Shown here one piece after another: positions 1-7,959 of a stretch of 19,490 nt of DNA; position 1 is the stretch's first letter; every line of letters begins with the position of its first letter. This DNA comes from JALOAT01 sp041677345 (lineage in GTDB: Bacteria; Pseudomonadota; Gammaproteobacteria; Thiohalomonadales; Thiohalomonadaceae), in NCBI GenBank assembly GCA_041677345.1, contig JBAYQE010000046.1, positions 1 to 19,490 on the forward strand. Reading direction: 5' to 3'. The position numbers and the translations under genes are program-made. The notes under the pieces are model-generated. The model was not told the origin of the DNA, made no database searches, and saw only the letters and a list, made by a program, of their open reading frames with translations.

Positions 1-302
1 CGGCAGCACCGGCAGCACCGGCAGCACCGGCAGCCCCTGCGGCACCGGCACAGGCCAGCGCCCGCAGTGGCGAGCAGGTCTACAACACCTCGTGCCAGGC
101 CTGCCATGCCACCGGTGCGGCCGGTGCGCCCAAGCTGGGCGACAAGGCTGCCTGGGGACCGCGCATCCAGCAAGGGATGGACACCCTCATGAACCACGCG
201 CTCAATGGCTTCAAGGCCATGCCGGCACGCGGTACCTGTGGCAATTGTTCCGATCAGGAGATAAGGAGCGCCGTCGAGTTCATGATCGAGAAGTCCAACT
301 GA
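1..302 (+). CDS. Cytochrome c5 family protein, C-terminal part (5' end outside window)
   Basis: The frame is open from the left edge to a TGA at 300-302, giving the last 99 codons of a small c-type cytochrome. It opens with a low-complexity Ala-Ala-Pro linker coded by 9-base tandem repeats (about 3-50). The haem-binding motif CQACH follows at 93-107. The MPARG segment probably supplies the axial Met. The CGNC pair just before the last helix (SDQEIRSAVEFMIEK) is the extra cysteine pair typical of cytochrome c5. Such proteins are periplasmic, often membrane-tethered, and shuttle electrons between respiratory complexes. The Ala/Pro stretch is most simply a flexible spacer between an N-terminal anchor or second domain and the haem domain. 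The missing N-terminus leaves open a second haem domain. Confidence 0.9.
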   Translation, partial: AAPAAPAAPAAPAAPAQASARSGEQVYNTSCQACHATGAAGAPKLGDKAAWGPRIQQGMDTLMNHALNGFKAMPARGTCGNCSDQEIRSAVEFMIEKSN

Positions 303-331
303 GGAACCTGCATCCCTGCCGGAAGGGTGCC

Positions 332-364
332 GAAGGCACTATGCCCCGCCTGGACAGTGCCTTC
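332..364. terminator. Stem-loop downstream of cytochrome c5
   Basis: GAAGGCACT (332-340) and AGTGCCTTC (356-364) form a perfect 9-bp inverted repeat with a 15-nt loop, 30 bases after the cytochrome stop. No T-run follows. It could be a 3' stabilising stem or a weak terminator rather than a classical intrinsic terminator. Confidence 0.45.
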
Positions 365-448
365 CGCGCTCCAGAGTGCAACGGCTGACCCGGTCACGGG
401 TAACGCTCATCGTGGCAGAATACGCCCTCGTTTTCCGGGCCCGAGTGC

Positions 449-1300
449 ATGACCCAGACCCTTCCGGTGGCCGTGCTGGTCACCAGCGCCATCCTGTGGG
501 GCCTTACCTGGTGGCCGCTCAAGTTCATCAACGCCCAAGGCATCGACGGCCTGCCGCTCATCGCCGTGGGCTACGGCGCCGTCGCCGTGGCGTTGCTGCC
601 CTTCCTGTGGCGCGAGCGCCGCAGCTATGCAGGCGAGCGTCGGCTCGCGCTGCTCATGGTGGTGCTTGGGGGGTATGCCAATCTGGCCTTCGCCGAGGCC
701 ATGATCTACGGCGAGGTCGTGCGGGCCATGATGCTCTTTTACCTGGCGCCGGTGTGGGGTGTGCTCGGCGGCCGAATTTTCCTCGGCGAACACATCGATG
801 CCCAGCGCGCCACGGGTGTTTTGCTTGCGCTGGCGGGCGCCTTCCTCGTGCTGGGCGCCTGGGACATGCTGGCCGTGCCGCCCACCACGGTCGATCTTCT
901 GGCGATCACCGCCGGCATGGCCTTCGCGCTCAACAACGTGACCACGCGTGCCGCACAATCCATCCCGACGGCCACCAAGAGCGGCGTGATCTTCGTGGGC
1001 TGCACACTCATGGCGTTGGTCCTCATGGGCGTGCAGCATGTCCCCTTGCCCGATGCGCCCCTGGCCCATTGGGGGTTGCTGGTGGGTTTCGGGCTGGGTT
1101 GGCTGCTGCTTGCTACCTTGTTTACCCAGTGGGCGGTCACTCGCCTGGAGGCCGGGCGTGCCTCCATCATTCTCATCATCGAGTTGCTCGCGGCGGTGCT
1201 CTCCGCCACGCTCATCGGCAGTGAAACCCTGACCCTGGACGAGGTGGTCGGCGGCACGCTCATCCTCGCCGCTGCGGTGATCGAGGCACGCCGCGCTTAA
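449..1300 (+). CDS. DMT superfamily (EamA) transporter
   Basis: This is a 283-residue, very hydrophobic protein of the size of EamA/RhaT drug-metabolite transporters, about ten TM helices in two EamA repeats. The opening (VTSAILWGLTWWPLKFIN) is the usual first helix with its GxxW signature. The second repeat ends with ASIILIIELLAAVLSA, a recognisable EamA end motif, then a conserved GE/GG turn and a final helix. It sits in the inner membrane and presumably exports a small metabolite or amino acid; the substrate cannot be told. The ATG at 449 has no clear Shine-Dalgarno, and no better in-frame start lies just upstream. It is probably a separate unit from the cytochrome, because a 9-bp stem-loop separates the two. 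Confidence 0.88.
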   Translation: MTQTLPVAVLVTSAILWGLTWWPLKFINAQGIDGLPLIAVGYGAVAVALLPFLWRERRSYAGERRLALLMVVLGGYANLAFAEAMIYGEVVRAMMLFYLAPVWGVLGGRIFLGEHIDAQRATGVLLALAGAFLVLGAWDMLAVPPTTVDLLAITAGMAFALNNVTTRAAQSIPTATKSGVIFVGCTLMALVLMGVQHVPLPDAPLAHWGLLVGFGLGWLLLATLFTQWAVTRLEAGRASIILIIELLAAVLSATLIGSETLTLDEVVGGTLILAAAVIEARRA

Positions 1301-1329
1301 CCGCTTGCGTCCCACGCCTGCAAGAGCGG
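1301..1329. terminator. Weak imperfect hairpin after DMT transporter
   Basis: Starting directly after the TAA stop, CCGCTTGC (1301-1308) can pair with GCAAGAGCGG (1320-1329), leaving a two-base bulge. There is no T-run. The remaining roughly 180 bases to the next gene hold nothing else I can identify. Confidence 0.25.
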
Positions 1330-1508
1330 TGCACTGCCTCGTTTGTGATCCCGCAGGCCGTGTCCCGCACCTCCCTGGGGCGTCGATGCGTCGCAAACCC
1401 CGACCTCTTACGCACCTACGCAGTGGCACACGGATTGCTGCGTCAGTGATGTCCAGAACATCCTTCGTGCACCGCGCACCACGAGGGTAACAAGAGGCAA
1501 AGGACGCT

Positions 1509-2228
1509 ATGAAGCCGGTATTGATGATCCAGAACGATCCTGCCGAAGGGCCTGGATTGCTGCAGACCTTGTTTTCCCAGCGAGGGATCCCGTGTGTTCT
1601 GTTGAAGGCCGAGTCGCTCGTGGAGGGTGTCGCCTTCGACCCGGACGATTATGCGGGTCTCGTGATCCTGGGTGGCGGCCAGGCCGTGTACGAGCAGGAT
1701 CTTTACCCATATCTGACGCGTGAAATCACCCTGTGCCGGGCTTTTGTCGATGCGGGCCGACCGATGCTGGGCGTGTGCCTGGGCGCACAGATCCTCGCGG
1801 CGGCGATGGGCGGCGAGGTGCATCCGAACGATTGCAAGGAGATTGGTTGGGCGGACATCGAACTCACTGCGGCCGGCCGCGCCGATCCCCTGTTCGCAGG
1901 CATGCCCGCGCGGTTTCCGATATTCCATATCCACGGCGACATCTTCATTTCGCCACCGGGCCTGCCGAGCCTCGCCAGCACGCCCCTCACTCCGTTCCAA
2001 GTCGTACGTTTCCGCCCCGGGGTTTACGGCTTCCAGTGCCATCCGGAGGTGGATGGCCCACTGGTGACGACCATGTGTCGTGACGCCGCCGGTTACATGC
2101 GTGCCAACGGCGTCGATCCCGACGCCGTGCTCGCCCACTCCGCGGATTTTCTGCCGCAATCCACAGCGCGTGGGGCCTTGCTGCTGAGTCGCTGGATCGA
2201 TGGTCTGACCCAAGGCGTGGGGCAGTGA
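1509..2228 (+). CDS. Class I (type 1) glutamine amidotransferase-like protein
   Basis: A 239-residue stand-alone GATase1 domain of the GMP-synthase-like kind. Visible landmarks are LVILGGGQAVYE (about 51-62, the oxyanion strand region), the nucleophile elbow GVCLGAQ with Cys90, and CHPE with His178 and Glu180, so the Cys-His-Glu triad is complete. Family members hydrolyse glutamine to glutamate and ammonia for a partner synthase, or act on gamma-glutamyl compounds such as polyamine adducts. No partner synthase is adjacent, so the real substrate is open. An AGAGGCAAAGG stretch just upstream gives a plausible ribosome site for the ATG. It probably forms its own unit, with about 200 bases before and after it. 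Confidence 0.88.
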   Translation: MKPVLMIQNDPAEGPGLLQTLFSQRGIPCVLLKAESLVEGVAFDPDDYAGLVILGGGQAVYEQDLYPYLTREITLCRAFVDAGRPMLGVCLGAQILAAAMGGEVHPNDCKEIGWADIELTAAGRADPLFAGMPARFPIFHIHGDIFISPPGLPSLASTPLTPFQVVRFRPGVYGFQCHPEVDGPLVTTMCRDAAGYMRANGVDPDAVLAHSADFLPQSTARGALLLSRWIDGLTQGVGQ

Positions 2229-2236
2229 CGCAGGCG

Positions 2237-2264
2237 GGCCGGCAGGTGACGGTGGCCATTTTTT
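2237..2264 (+). terminator. Possible weak intrinsic terminator of the amidotransferase gene
   Basis: GGCC at 2237-2240 can pair with GGCC at 2254-2257 (short stem, one further wobble pair). A six-T tract at 2259-2264 follows directly. The stem is short, so this is tentative. Confidence 0.3.
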
Positions 2265-2456
2265 GAAATCCAAGCCCTGCGAACCACCGTGTTGCCGTGA
2301 CATCCTGCCGTTTGTCATGAGGAGTGATTGCATCGATCGACGGCGCCCGATTCACGGAAGCGCGCAGTCCTGTGCGCCGGCTCAATCCTACACTTCAAGT
2401 AAGGCGAAGGGGATTGTCGTCAGGACAGGGCTGTCCGGGAACGTGGAGGACGTGCC

Positions 2457-2855
2457 ATGTTGATGAAAGTCGCAACGTGGTTCGGCATCATCCTGCTGGT
2501 GGCCGGCATTCTCGGTTTCATCGGCGCGCTGACGCCGAACGGTATGTTGTTCGGTGTGTTCGCGGTGGACGGTCTGCATAATACGGTGCACCTGCTTACC
2601 GGTGTGGTTGCGGTCTGGGTGGGCCTCACCAGCGAGCGTGCCTCACGCCTGTTCTTCCAGATTTTCGCAGTGATCTACGGCGTGATCACGCTCATTGGCT
2701 TCGTGGCCGGCAACAATCCGCTGCTCGGGGTCATGGCTCACAACTGGGCGGATGTGTGGCTGCACCTGGCCATTACCGCGTTCTCCGCCTACATGGGGTT
2801 CGTTTACCGCGTGAGCTATCGGAAGGCGCATCATCCGGCCGACCGTCCGCACTGA
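2457..2855 (+). CDS. DUF4383 domain-containing membrane protein
   Basis: A 132-residue protein with four predicted TM helices (about residues 7-28, 38-60, 65-85, 95-115). The family signature is visible: an N-terminal glycine-rich helix, a short loop, then DGLHNTVHLLTGV, in which the Asn and His are the conserved polar residues. DUF4383 proteins are small inner-membrane proteins of unknown function, often single-gene units. GTGGAGGA (2443-2450) is a strong Shine-Dalgarno for the ATG at 2457; a second ATG at 2463 is possible but worse spaced. The 228-base gap upstream of it contains no other gene that I can support. Confidence 0.85.
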   Translation: MLMKVATWFGIILLVAGILGFIGALTPNGMLFGVFAVDGLHNTVHLLTGVVAVWVGLTSERASRLFFQIFAVIYGVITLIGFVAGNNPLLGVMAHNWADVWLHLAITAFSAYMGFVYRVSYRKAHHPADRPH

Positions 2856-2911
2856 CGCTGATGAGCCGGTGCTGTCGGTGGCTGCTTGCCGACGCTTGGC
2901 GAGATAGCAAG

Positions 2912-2932
2912 GGCGGGGCCTTTTGCCCCGCC
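2912..2932. terminator. Perfect GC hairpin between the DUF4383 gene and rep (convergent)
   Basis: GGCGGGGC (2912-2919), loop CTTTT (2920-2924), GCCCCGCC (2925-2932). This 8-bp perfect stem ends on the last base of the rep TAG stop. Neither side has a good T-run. It is placed to end both converging transcripts, perhaps with Rho or as a 3' stabilising stem. Confidence 0.6.
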
Positions 2933-4968
2933 TAGTCCTTCCCGGCGTTACTTGCCAGCAAGCCGCGCAGGTTGGCCAGGTGTGCCTTGCCGCGCTCCTG
3001 GCGTTCCTCCTTCGGCACCTCGATACCACCGCCCTCCCACTGCAGGTCATCCGGGGGCAGTTCCTGCAGGAAGCGTGACGGCTCGCAGCGCACCAGTTCA
3101 CCACCCTTGCGGCGGCGCTCCGCGAGCGTGAAGGTGAGGGTCCTCTGGGCGCGGGTGATGCCCACGTAAGCGAGGCGCCGCTCCTCTTCCACGTTGTCCT
3201 CTTCCACCGCGCTGCGATGGGGCAGGAGCATTTCCTCCATACCCACCAGGAACACGTGTGGAAACTCGAGGCCCTTGGCGGCATGCAGCGTCATGAGGCG
3301 CACGGCGTCGCCGCCCTTCTCCTCGTTGTTGCGATCGAGGATGTCCATGAGGGTCATGCGGTTCACCAAGTCCTGCAGCGTGGGCTCGGTGTGGACCATG
3401 CCATCTTCCTGCTGTTCCGTCATGCGCTTGAGCCAGTCCACCAGCTCCCACACGTTGCCCATGCGCCGCTCGGCCTGCTTGAGGTCCTTGCAGGTGTCGT
3501 TGAGCCAGGTTTCGTAGTCGGTCTCCTTGATGAGATCGCGCACCGCGTCGATGACGTTGCCGCGCCTGGCGCGGTCCTCGATGTCCGTGAGCCACTCGCC
3601 GAAACGGCGCAGGCGGTCCACGGCGCGGTCGTTCAGATGTTGCTCGAGCCCGAGTTCATGGCATGCGCCAAACAGGCTGGTTTGGCGCATGGCGGCATAG
3701 TGCACCAGTTTCTCCACCGTACTGGGACCGATCTCGCGCTTGGGCGTGTTGATGACACGCAGGAAGGCGGCGTCGTCATCCGGATTCGCGACCAGGCGCA
3801 GATAACCCATGATGTCCTTGATCTCCGCATTGGCGAAGAAGGACTGACTACCCGAGAGGATGTAGGGGATGCGCTGCTCGCGCAGCGCCTTCTCGAACAG
3901 CCGTGACTGGTGATTGCCACGGTAAAGAATGGCGTAGTCGCTGTAGTCGGTGCGGTGCTTGAAACGGTGGGTGATGATGTCCGATACCACGCGCTCCGCC
4001 TCGTGGTCCTCGTCGCGCACCGTGATGACGCGCAGCGGGTCGCCATGGCCCATCTCGCTCCACAGCTTCTTTTCGAACACATGGGGATTGTTGGCGATGA
4101 GGTGGTTGGCGGCCTTGAGGATGCGCGCCATGGAGCGGTAGTTCTGCTCCAGCTTCACCACCTTCAGGTTCGGAAAATCGTTTTTCAGCAGCGCCAGGTT
4201 CTCGGGCTGGGCGCCGCGCCAGGCGTAGATGGACTGATCATCGTCACCCACCACGGTGAGCGCGCCGCGTACGCCCACCAGCATGCGTACCAGTTGGTAT
4301 TGGGTGGCATTGGTGTCCTGGTATTCGTCCACCAGCAGGTAGCGGATCTGGTTCTGCCAGCGTTCCAGTGCCTCGGGATGTTCGCGGAACAGCAGCACCG
4401 GCAGCATGATGAGGTCGTCGAAATCCACTGCGTTGTAGGCGCGCAGGTGGCGATTGTATTCCTCATACACCTTGGCCGCGGCATGCTCCTGGGGGTCAGC
4501 GGCGTTCACCGCGGCCTCGGCGGGCCCGACGAAGCCGTTTTTCCAGCGCGAGATACGCCACTGCACCTGTTCGGCCAAATCGTCCGCACCCGCGTCGCGG
4601 CGCAGCAGCTCGCGGATCAGCCCGGCGCTGTCCTGGCTGTCGAAGATGGAGAAGCCGCTCTTGAGACCGGCCAGCCTGAGCTCGCGCTTGAGGATGTCGA
4701 GTCCAAGCGTGTGGAAGGTGGACACACGCAGGCCGCGCGACTCCTTGCCCTGCATGAGTTTGCCCACACGTTCTTTCATCTCGCGCGCCGCCTTGTTGGT
4801 GAAGGTGACGGCGGCGATGTTCTTCGGCGCGATGCCGCACCGCTGGATGAGAAAGGCGATCTTCTGGGTGATGACGCGTGTCTTGCCGCTGCCCGCGCCG
4901 GCGAGCACGAGCAAGTGGCCGTCGATGTAGCGTACGGCTTCTTTCTGGCGTGGATTGAGATCGGACAT
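2932..4968 (-). CDS. rep: ATP-dependent DNA helicase Rep
   Basis: A 678-residue UvrD/Rep-family (SF1A) 3'-5' helicase, close in length to E. coli Rep (673). It starts directly with the Q-motif region NPRQKEAV. Walker A is GAGSGKT (24-30), motif Ia TFTNKAAREMKERV, motif II DEYQDTN (214-220), motif III GDDDQSIYAWRG (241-252), and motif IV EQNYRS. Further on are TLHAAKGLEFPHVFLVGMEE (motif V) and YVGITRAQ (motif VI). Wording specific to Rep rather than UvrD includes RISRWKNGF, KREIGP and the C-terminal SHLANL-like HLANLRGLL. Rep clears proteins from DNA ahead of the replication fork and helps replication restart. It is the last gene of a run (ubiK, comM, rep) on the minus strand, 140 bases after comM. 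The ATG has no strong Shine-Dalgarno. Confidence 0.97.
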   Translation of the reverse strand: MSDLNPRQKEAVRYIDGHLLVLAGAGSGKTRVITQKIAFLIQRCGIAPKNIAAVTFTNKAAREMKERVGKLMQGKESRGLRVSTFHTLGLDILKRELRLAGLKSGFSIFDSQDSAGLIRELLRRDAGADDLAEQVQWRISRWKNGFVGPAEAAVNAADPQEHAAAKVYEEYNRHLRAYNAVDFDDLIMLPVLLFREHPEALERWQNQIRYLLVDEYQDTNATQYQLVRMLVGVRGALTVVGDDDQSIYAWRGAQPENLALLKNDFPNLKVVKLEQNYRSMARILKAANHLIANNPHVFEKKLWSEMGHGDPLRVITVRDEDHEAERVVSDIITHRFKHRTDYSDYAILYRGNHQSRLFEKALREQRIPYILSGSQSFFANAEIKDIMGYLRLVANPDDDAAFLRVINTPKREIGPSTVEKLVHYAAMRQTSLFGACHELGLEQHLNDRAVDRLRRFGEWLTDIEDRARRGNVIDAVRDLIKETDYETWLNDTCKDLKQAERRMGNVWELVDWLKRMTEQQEDGMVHTEPTLQDLVNRMTLMDILDRNNEEKGGDAVRLMTLHAAKGLEFPHVFLVGMEEMLLPHRSAVEEDNVEEERRLAYVGITRAQRTLTFTLAERRRKGGELVRCEPSRFLQELPPDDLQWEGGGIEVPKEERQERGKAHLANLRGLLASNAGKD

Positions 4969-5062
4969 GGAGCAGGTGTTTCGCAGGGCGCGCCATTTTA
5001 CCCCAGGCGCCGCCGCGGCGCGGGTCTGCCGCGGGGTGGCGGAATAAAGCGTCGGTTAATCA

Positions 5063-5110
5063 GAGACTTGTTACACACCATGTCACACCGTCCGGGGCGT
5101 AACAGGTCTC
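5063..5110. repeat. 12-bp imperfect inverted repeat between comM and rep
   Basis: GAGACTTGTTAC (5063-5074) and GTAACAGGTCTC (5099-5110) are complementary at 11 of 12 positions (the twelfth is G-T), with a 24-nt loop. The right arm overlaps the comM stop codon. The loop contains a CACACC direct repeat (ACACACCATGTCACACC). The weak T content after the stem argues against a classical terminator. A protein-binding site or mRNA processing stem is also possible. Confidence 0.5.
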
Positions 5111-6596
5111 AGGACTTGCGGTAGCCCACGGCCTCCGCCAGGTGGGGCGCGGCGATATGCACGCTGCCGGCCAGGTCGGCGATGGTGCGAGCCACCTTGA
5201 GGATGCGGTCATGGCTGCGCGCCGACAGCCCCAGGTGGGTGACCGCCTGTTCCAGCAACGCGCGCGCATCCGGCGGCAAGCGGCAGTCCCGGGCAATGCC
5301 CGCCGGACCCAGGCGGGCATTGGCGCAACCGGCACGCGTGAGCTGACGCTCCCGTGCCGCGGTCACGCGCGCACGCACCACGCTGCTGGCCTCGCCCGCC
5401 TGTGTCGTCCACAGGGCCTCGGGTGGGAGGCTGGGCACCTCGATGCGCAGGTCGATGCGATCGAGCAGCGGCCCCGAGATCCGCGAGCGATAACGCAACA
5501 CCTGCTCCTCGGTGCAGCGGCAGCGCGCGCTGGCATGCCCCAGGTAGCCGCAGGGGCAGGGGTTCATCGCCGCGACGAGCTGGAAGCGCGCCGGAAACTG
5601 CGCCTGGCGCGCTGCGCGTGAGATGGTGATGTGGCCTGATTCCAGCGGTTCCCGTAACACCTCCAAAACGCGCCGGTCGAACTCGGGCAGTTCGTCCAGG
5701 AACAACACACCCTGGTGGGCCAGGGAAATCTCTCCGGGGCGCGGGTGCGAGCCGCCACCCACCAGGGCCACCGCCGAGGCCGTGTGGTGTGGGGCTCGGA
5801 ACGGGCGCACGCCCCAGTGCCTGGGCGAAAACCCCTGCTCGCTGATGGACGCGATGGCGGCACTCTCCACGGCCTCGTCCTCCGTCATGGGCGGCAGCAG
5901 GCCCGGCAGACGGCTCGCGAGCATGGTCTTGCCCGTTCCCGGCGGGCCCATCATCAGCAGCGAATGCCCGCCCGCAGCGGCGATCTCCAGGGCGCGGCGC
6001 GCATGATGTTGACCGCGCACGTCTGCAAGGTCCGGGGGGGGCTCGAGCACCGGCGGATGCACGGCGTGTGAGCGGGGCAGGGGGGCTCGACCTGTGAGAT
6101 GGGCGCAGGTGTCCAGGAGGTGGGCTGCACCGTGGACGCTTGCGCCGCTCACCAACGCCGCCTCACCGGCGTTGTCGATAGGCAGCAGCACGGCACGGCC
6201 GGCGCGGTGTGCCGCGAGGGCGAAGGGCAGGGCACCGCGCAGGGGGCGCAGGGCCCCGGTGAGGGCCAGTTCACCCCCGAACTCGCAGTGCTCCAGCGCC
6301 TGGCGAGGGATCTGTCCCGAGGCCGCGAGGATGCCGAGGGCGATGGGGAGATCGAAGCGGCCGCCCTCCTTGGGGAGATCGGCGGGGGCGAGGTTTACCG
6401 TGATGCGGCGTGCGGGGAATTCGAAATGGGCATTCACCAGGGCGCTGCGCACCCGGTCCTTGCTTTCCTTCACCGCCGCCTCGGGCAGCCCCACGATGTT
6501 GAGCGCCGGCAGGCCGTTGGCGAGGTGAACCTCGACCGTGACCTCCGGCGCGTCGATGCCCGTTTGGGCCCGGCTAAAGACGATGGCGAGCGACAC
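5109..6596 (-). CDS. comM: ComM/YifB-type Mg-chelatase-like AAA+ ATPase (hexameric helicase)
   Basis: A 495-residue protein of the YifB/ComM family (E. coli about 506). It has an N-terminal Lon-like/ChlI domain (GLPALNIVGLPEAAVKES at 28-45, LAPADLPKEGGRFDLP at 69-84). Then comes the AAA+ core with Walker A GPPGTGKT (217-224) and Walker B GVLFLDE (296-302), and a cysteine cluster, CPCGY...CRC, at 347-361. A C-terminal Mg-chelatase domain carries SGPLLDRIDL. ComM drives branch migration at three-stranded intermediates during natural transformation and recombination; some members act more generally. The start is GTG at 6596, with AAGGGA three bases upstream. It lies between ubiK and rep on the same strand, though the 176-base and 140-base gaps mean separate promoters are possible. 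Confidence 0.95.
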   Translation of the reverse strand: MSLAIVFSRAQTGIDAPEVTVEVHLANGLPALNIVGLPEAAVKESKDRVRSALVNAHFEFPARRITVNLAPADLPKEGGRFDLPIALGILAASGQIPRQALEHCEFGGELALTGALRPLRGALPFALAAHRAGRAVLLPIDNAGEAALVSGASVHGAAHLLDTCAHLTGRAPLPRSHAVHPPVLEPPPDLADVRGQHHARRALEIAAAGGHSLLMMGPPGTGKTMLASRLPGLLPPMTEDEAVESAAIASISEQGFSPRHWGVRPFRAPHHTASAVALVGGGSHPRPGEISLAHQGVLFLDELPEFDRRVLEVLREPLESGHITISRAARQAQFPARFQLVAAMNPCPCGYLGHASARCRCTEEQVLRYRSRISGPLLDRIDLRIEVPSLPPEALWTTQAGEASSVVRARVTAARERQLTRAGCANARLGPAGIARDCRLPPDARALLEQAVTHLGLSARSHDRILKVARTIADLAGSVHIAAPHLAEAVGYRKS

Positions 6597-6772
6597 ACTG
6601 ATCCCTTCCCTGGATGCGCGGGAACATACCGCATCAGGGGGACGGTGTCATGCAAAGAAGAGCGACCGCGCCGTGGGGAGATCCGTTTTCCCGTCGGGGA
6701 GCGGGCTCAGGCCGTGATTCCTTCGGCCACCCTTGAAGCGTAAGGCGGCCCCGTCTTCCGAGTCGCCAGGCA

Positions 6773-7027
6773 TCAAGGTGCCGGCTGCGAGAGGCGGTTC
6801 TCCAGTTCAGCCACCTGCTTTTCCAGGTCGATCACCTTGGCACGGGTGTGCTCGAGGACGCGCGTCTGGACCTCGAACTCCTCGCGCGTGACGAGGTCGA
6901 GGCGCGAGAAGGTGCTGTGCAGCATGGCGCGCACGTTCTTCTGCACATCCCGCTGCAGCTCACGCGCGCCCGGCGGCAGGCTGTCGGCGATGCGGCGCGC
7001 CAGGTCGTCGATGAAGCCCGGATTCAT
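6773..7027 (-). CDS. ubiK: Ubiquinone biosynthesis accessory factor UbiK (YqiC/BMFP family)
   Basis: An 84-residue protein with the UbiK pattern: an N-terminal amphipathic helix (FIDDLARRIADSLPPG), the conserved LVTREEFEVQTRVLEHTR core, and a C-terminal coiled coil (VIDLEKQVAELENRL) that mediates trimerisation. UbiK binds UbiJ and membrane lipid, and assists the soluble Ubi complex that finishes ubiquinone. The ATG is preceded by AAGGGAG with 7-base spacing. It is divergent from the porin-glnK-amtB unit, and the NtrC-type palindrome lies 54 bases upstream of its start, so some shared regulation is conceivable. The roughly 175 bases between it and comM hold no gene that I can see. Confidence 0.93.
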   Translation of the reverse strand: MNPGFIDDLARRIADSLPPGARELQRDVQKNVRAMLHSTFSRLDLVTREEFEVQTRVLEHTRAKVIDLEKQVAELENRLSQPAP

Positions 7028-7080
7028 GCGATATCTCCCTTGATGACGGTTTCAGTCTAGGTTAATCGGCCCCGCGCCAT

Positions 7081-7100
7081 TGCGCACTACAAACGTGCGC
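7081..7100. promoter_or_regulatory. Candidate NtrC binding palindrome
   Basis: TGCGCACTACAAACGTGCGC contains a perfect 6-bp inverted repeat, GCGCAC/GTGCGC, with a 7-base spacer. The inner GCAC-N7-GTGC spacing is exactly that of NtrC sites in enteric bacteria. It lies about 130 bases upstream of the transcription start predicted from the sigma-54 element, a normal enhancer distance. The outer bases differ from the ideal site (GC in place of T/A). Confidence 0.6.
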
Positions 7101-7193
7101 CCGTGCTGTCCGTGTCGCCCAACAGTGCGTCCCATGGGCTGCATTTCCCGCCATTGGCGGCCAAGACCCGCGATTTCCCCCGCTTCCAGTAAC

Positions 7194-7209
7194 TGGCACA
7201 CCCCATGCA
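7194..7209 (+). promoter_or_regulatory. Sigma-54 (-24/-12) promoter for porin-glnK-amtB
   Basis: TGGCACACCCCATGCA matches the RpoN consensus TGGCAC-N5-TTGCA at all but one listed base, with the invariant GG (7195-7196) and GC (7207-7208) at the correct spacing. Transcription should start near 7220, leaving a leader of about 40 bases before the porin ATG. glnK-amtB operons are classically RpoN/NtrC dependent, which fits. Confidence 0.8.
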
Positions 7210-7261
7210 CTTGTCCGCTTGAGCACACCCCAGGCAACCCTTGGCAAGGAGTACCCGAGCA

Positions 7262-7948
7262 ATGAGTGACACCCTCAAGACCCTCACCCTCGTCATCCTC
7301 ACCACAAGTGCGCTCGTGAGCGGCGCAGCCTGCGCGGCGACGACGGGCAATGTGGGCGTGACGAGCAACTATCTCTGGCGCGGCACCCCGCAGTCGGGCG
7401 ATGAATCCGCGCTTTCCGGTGGTCTCGACTATGTGCATGACACCGGGCTGTATGCGGGCACCTGGACCTCGAGCATCGGCGGCGGCAGTCAGTATGAACT
7501 GGATCTGTATGCCGGTATCGCTGGCGAGATTTCCCGGTTCAGCTACGACCTCGGTGCGATCCAGTACATGTATCCGGTCGACGACGATGCGGAACTGGAT
7601 TTCACCGAGGTCCACGGCTCCGTGAGCTATGGCCCACTCACTGCTTTCGCGGCTTACACGGTGAGCAAGGAAGCCGATGTGGATGACGAGAACGACCTGT
7701 ACCTGAGCCTTGCCGCCCGCTTCACACTGCAGGAAGACCTCGCCCTCGGACTGCTGTTCGGCCGTCATGACCTGGAGGATGAGGCTGCTGAAGACATCAC
7801 CCATTACCAGGTGACCCTGAGCAAGTCCCTCGAAGGTGTGGGCGACTTCACCTTTGCCGTGGACAAGGCCAGTGACTACGTGGATGGCACCACGGTGGAT
7901 GAAGACCCGCGTGTGTCGGTGTCCTTCTCGAAGAGCTTCGATCTCTGA
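7262..7948 (+). CDS. TorF family putative porin (outer-membrane beta-barrel)
   Basis: A 228-residue exported protein. Residues 1 to about 25 form a signal peptide (basic start, hydrophobic LTLVILTTSALVSGAACA, then A-C-A cleavage). The mature part begins with the family hallmark NVGVTSNYLWRGTPQS. It is then built of alternating beta-strand segments such as LYAGTWTSSI, YELDLYAGIAGE and GPLTAFAAYT. It ends in a VSVSFSKSFDL strand, near the aromatic C-terminus used by the Bam machinery. Homologues are annotated as putative porins; the transported solute is not established. The ATG at 7262 has AAGGAG ten bases upstream. A TTG start at 7241 would add seven residues ahead of a good signal peptide and is less likely. 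It is the first gene behind the sigma-54 element and precedes glnK, so ammonium or another nitrogen source is a reasonable guess for its cargo. Confidence 0.87.
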   Translation: MSDTLKTLTLVILTTSALVSGAACAATTGNVGVTSNYLWRGTPQSGDESALSGGLDYVHDTGLYAGTWTSSIGGGSQYELDLYAGIAGEISRFSYDLGAIQYMYPVDDDAELDFTEVHGSVSYGPLTAFAAYTVSKEADVDDENDLYLSLAARFTLQEDLALGLLFGRHDLEDEAAEDITHYQVTLSKSLEGVGDFTFAVDKASDYVDGTTVDEDPRVSVSFSKSFDL

Positions 7949-7959
7949 GCACGCACAGC

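Noticed and set aside
407..1429. A 340-codon minus-strand frame opposite the DMT transporter
   Set aside because: Antisense shadow; Arg/His/Gly-rich with no motif.
3910..5124. A 404-codon plus-strand frame opposite rep
   Set aside because: Antisense shadow of the rep helicase; no domain and biased composition.
7111..7136. A second NtrC-like site around TGCGTCCCATGGGCTGCA
   Set aside because: The half-sites are one base too far apart and only partly symmetrical.
7241..7261. TTG start seven codons before the porin ATG
   Set aside because: It would use the Shine-Dalgarno bases as coding sequence and lengthen a good signal peptide.
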